Shown here one piece after another: positions 6,907 to 8,335 of a DNA stretch of 8,335 bases; position 1 is the first letter of the stretch, and every line of letters begins with the position of its first letter. The DNA is taken from contig DAOWOG010000037.1 of assembly GCA_030642185.1 (NCBI GenBank), forward strand, positions 1 through 8,335, read 5' to 3'. The stretch is from Helicobacteraceae bacterium (GTDB lineage Bacteria > Campylobacterota > Campylobacteria > Campylobacterales > Sulfurimonadaceae). The position numbers and the translations under genes are program-made. Below the pieces are notes generated by a model. The model did not search any database, was not told the origin of the DNA, and worked only from the letters and a program-made list of their open reading frames with translations.

Positions 6907-8172
6907 TTACAGTGCCTGATAAGCGATATCGGTACGCAGTTTTTTGCCGGCAAAATGAACCTGCCCGCAGAGCATATAGGCACGGTCACGCGCCTCGCGG
7001 ATAGAATCACCCAGACCGACACAGACCAGTACACGTCCGCCCGATGCGTAAAGCACGCCATCTTCTTCAATAACGCCGGCATAGGAAATATGGCTGTTTT
7101 CCGCAAGCGCTTCATGAACAATTTCATCCACAACGATCTCGGCCGGTTCCGAACTTTTATAGGGATAGTCCCGGCTTGCCATCACCACACCGACAGCATG
7201 CTGATCACTAAACTCTACCTGCAGAGAATCGAGCTGCTTGGTAGCCGCTTTATAAAAAAGTTCACTGGCAGGCGATTTCATCAGCGGCATTAAAATCTCG
7301 CATTCCGGATCGCCGAAACGGACATTAAACTCCAGCGTGATCGGCTCGCCGTTAACGATCATCAGGCCAATAAACAGAACGCCTTCAAACGGTGCACCCT
7401 CTGCTTTCATTCCATCAAGTGTTGGACGGATCACCCGATCTTTTACTTTTTGATAAATTACATCATCCACCAACGGCGTCGGTGCATAGGCCCCCATTCC
7501 ACCGGTATTTGGACCTTCATCACCATCCAAAAGACGTTTATGATCCTGTGCCGCAGGGAGGAGAATATAATCTTCTCCGTCACAAATTGCAAACATCGAA
7601 AGCTCATAGCCGTCCAGGAACTCTTCAACGATCACTTTTTTTCCTGCATCGCCGAAGGCTTTCCCGCTGAGCATTTCCGAAACCGATTTTTTGGCTTCAT
7701 CATGACTCATGGCAATAATCACCCCTTTACCCGCACACAGACCGTCGGCTTTGACAACAACAGGCAGCGGCAGCGTTTCGATGAACTTAAATGCTGTTTC
7801 AATGTGATCGGTTTCAATGTAGCGTGCCGTCGGGATATTGTATTTGGCCAAAAAGTTTTTCATATAGACTTTTGAGCCTTCAAGCTGCGCTGCTTCTCTG
7901 CTTGGACCGAAAATCGTCAGTCCTTTTGCTTTGAAAATATCGACGACACCATCTACCAAAGGCGCTTCCGGTCCGACTATCGTCAAATCAATATCATTGT
8001 TCAGTGCAAAGTCAGCCAGATCATCATACGCTTTGATAGAGAGATTTTCACCCAACTGCGACGTAGCTCCGTTTCCCGGTGCAAAATAGAGTTTTTCAAC
8101 TTCACTCTCTTTACGCAGTGCACGACCGATAGAAAATTCACGTCCGCCGCTTCCCAAAATCAAAATATTCAT
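6907..8172 (-). CDS. purD: Phosphoribosylamine-glycine ligase (GAR synthetase)
   Basis: PurD joins 5-phosphoribosylamine to glycine with ATP, the second step of de novo purine synthesis, in the cytoplasm. The protein has 421 residues, the normal family length. The N-domain opens with [16 protein letters not shown] (1-16) and APGNGAT (31-37), with [10 protein letters not shown] at 66-75. The ATP-grasp part includes [14 protein letters not shown] (138-151), [10 protein letters not shown] (183-192) and the family signature around [19 protein letters not shown] (213-231). [13 protein letters not shown] (280-292) supplies metal-binding Glu and Asn, and GGRVLVCVG (378-386) lies in the C-domain. The usual GGREH His is Phe here (position 13). 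The ATG at 8172 is chosen because GGAG lies 5 nt before it and the homology begins there. A GTG at 8205 would add 11 unrelated residues and would start inside the putative mobile element. It is the first visible gene of the minus-strand operon. Confidence 0.96.
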   Translation of the reverse strand: MNILILGSGGREFSIGRALRKESEVEKLYFAPGNGATSQLGENLSIKAYDDLADFALNNDIDLTIVGPEAPLVDGVVDIFKAKGLTIFGPSREAAQLEGSKVYMKNFLAKYNIPTARYIETDHIETAFKFIETLPLPVVVKADGLCAGKGVIIAMSHDEAKKSVSEMLSGKAFGDAGKKVIVEEFLDGYELSMFAICDGEDYILLPAAQDHKRLLDGDEGPNTGGMGAYAPTPLVDDVIYQKVKDRVIRPTLDGMKAEGAPFEGVLFIGLMIVNGEPITLEFNVRFGDPECEILMPLMKSPASELFYKAATKQLDSLQVEFSDQHAVGVVMASRDYPYKSSEPAEIVVDEIVHEALAENSHISYAGVIEEDGVLYASGGRVLVCVGLGDSIREARDRAYMLCGQVHFAGKKLRTDIAYQAL

Positions 8173-8177
8173 ATGTT

Positions 8178-8181
8178 CTCC
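8178..8181 (-). promoter_or_regulatory. Ribosome binding site deciding the purD start
   Basis: GGAG on the minus strand lies 5 nt before the ATG at 8172 and has no counterpart before the GTG at 8205. It fixes the purD start at 8172, where the family's N-terminal [10 protein letters not shown] begins. Confidence 0.75.
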
Positions 8182-8199
8182 GATAAGCTTGTCAGTCAA

Positions 8200-8335
8200 G
8201 GGCACCTCTAAAAACCCTAGTTAGTCTCAGCGATAGAGAGAAATTCATAACCAAGGCGGTACTTTGAAAGCCTAGCCGTAGCTAAGGTGAGAAGTACCAA
8301 CGCAGAGTATGTGTTTCTCTCTTTCGCCCGAAGGG
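8200..8335. mobile_element. Probable end of an insertion sequence or MITE (IS5-like terminus), continuing beyond the window
   Basis: The sequence changes character at 8200, where gggcacctctaaaaaccc (8200-8217) has the look of a terminal inverted repeat. Ends of the type GGGCACCTC followed by A-rich DNA are, as I recall, found in some IS5-family elements. The remaining 118 bp to the window edge hold no convincing coding frame but contain nested inverted repeats, as expected for the non-coding flank inside an IS end. Position 8200 is only 27 bp from the purD ATG. No transposase and no second end are visible, so neither the family nor a target-site duplication can be confirmed. Alternatives are a structured RNA or a REP-like intergenic repeat. 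Confidence 0.45.
8235..8322. repeat. Nested inverted repeats able to form a long stem-loop
   Basis: Three inverted repeats lie one inside another. The outer is agagagaaa (8235-8243) with tttctctct (8314-8322), 9 bp perfect. The middle is ggtactt (8258-8264) with aagtacc (8292-8298), 7 bp perfect. The inner is cctagc (8271-8276) with gctaagg (8281-8287), one bulge and a 4-nt loop. They share a common centre near 8279, so the whole could fold as one interrupted hairpin on either strand. On the minus strand the window edge also reads CCCTTCGGG, a small UUCG-loop stem. Pairing is seen directly; whether it works as RNA or DNA structure is unknown. Confidence 0.6.

Noticed and set aside
7392..7875. 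Overlapping plus-strand open frames of 92 and 141 codons
   Set aside because: Both are antisense to purD, whose protein sequence is strongly conserved in this region; no family is recognisable.
8194..8199. TTGACT as a -35 box for purD on the minus strand
   Set aside because: At normal spacing the -10 would fall on the purD start codon, so it cannot drive purD.
8173..8205. Upstream GTG start (8205) for purD adding 11 residues
   Set aside because: No ribosome binding site precedes it, the extra residues do not fit the family, and it would start in the probable mobile element. GGAG sits correctly before the ATG at 8172.
8225..8335. tRNA, rRNA fragment or known riboswitch
   Set aside because: There is no acceptor/T-arm layout, no rRNA core sequence I recognise and no purine-riboswitch core; the pairing fits a generic hairpin or IS end better.
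1..8335. CRISPR array, toxin-antitoxin pair or defence system
   Set aside because: No spaced direct repeats and no paired small toxin/antitoxin frames are visible; the space is filled by recognisable housekeeping genes.

Overview
The window looks like chromosomal DNA from a Campylobacterota (epsilonproteobacterial) species, probably an environmental relative of Sulfurimonas or Sulfurovum rather than Campylobacter or Helicobacter. This rests on family resemblance: PurD begins with the GGRE-F-S and APGNGAT wording I associate with this phylum, LptD has a C-terminal single-Cys 'CW' motif, and a Pif1-type helicase and an integron-integrase-like recombinase are present. Genus assignment is inference; no rRNA is present.

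Layout from left to right. Positions 1-182 (+) hold the last 59 codons of a tyrosine recombinase that looks like an integron integrase. From 160 to 8172, six genes lie tightly packed on the minus strand. In transcription order they are purD (8172-6907), an RDD-family membrane protein (6897-6448), lptD (6455-4299), a phosphoribosyltransferase of unknown substrate (4277-3630), pnp (3630-1459) and a Pif1-like helicase (1437-160). Junctions run from an 8-bp overlap to a 21-bp gap, so this is very probably one operon. It joins purine synthesis, outer-membrane LPS export and RNA decay, with the helicase as the last cistron. The helicase and recombinase genes converge and overlap by 23 bp across a perfect inverted repeat (162-180) that probably terminates transcription from both sides and encodes the near-identical C-termini of both proteins.

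Positions 8173-8199 are the short purD leader with its ribosome binding site. From 8200 to the window edge there is no convincing gene. This stretch begins with a terminal-inverted-repeat-like sequence and contains nested inverted repeats, and I read it as the end of an insertion sequence (IS5-like or similar) or a MITE inserted 27 bp upstream of purD. The native promoter of the operon is therefore not visible.

The housekeeping block itself is ordinary. The points of interest are the shared terminator/C-terminus palindrome, the possible integron just outside the left edge, the mobile-element end abutting purD, the LptD cysteine pattern, and a small in-frame tandem duplication in pnp. I saw no convincing sign of a novel defence, CRISPR or other undescribed system inside the window.
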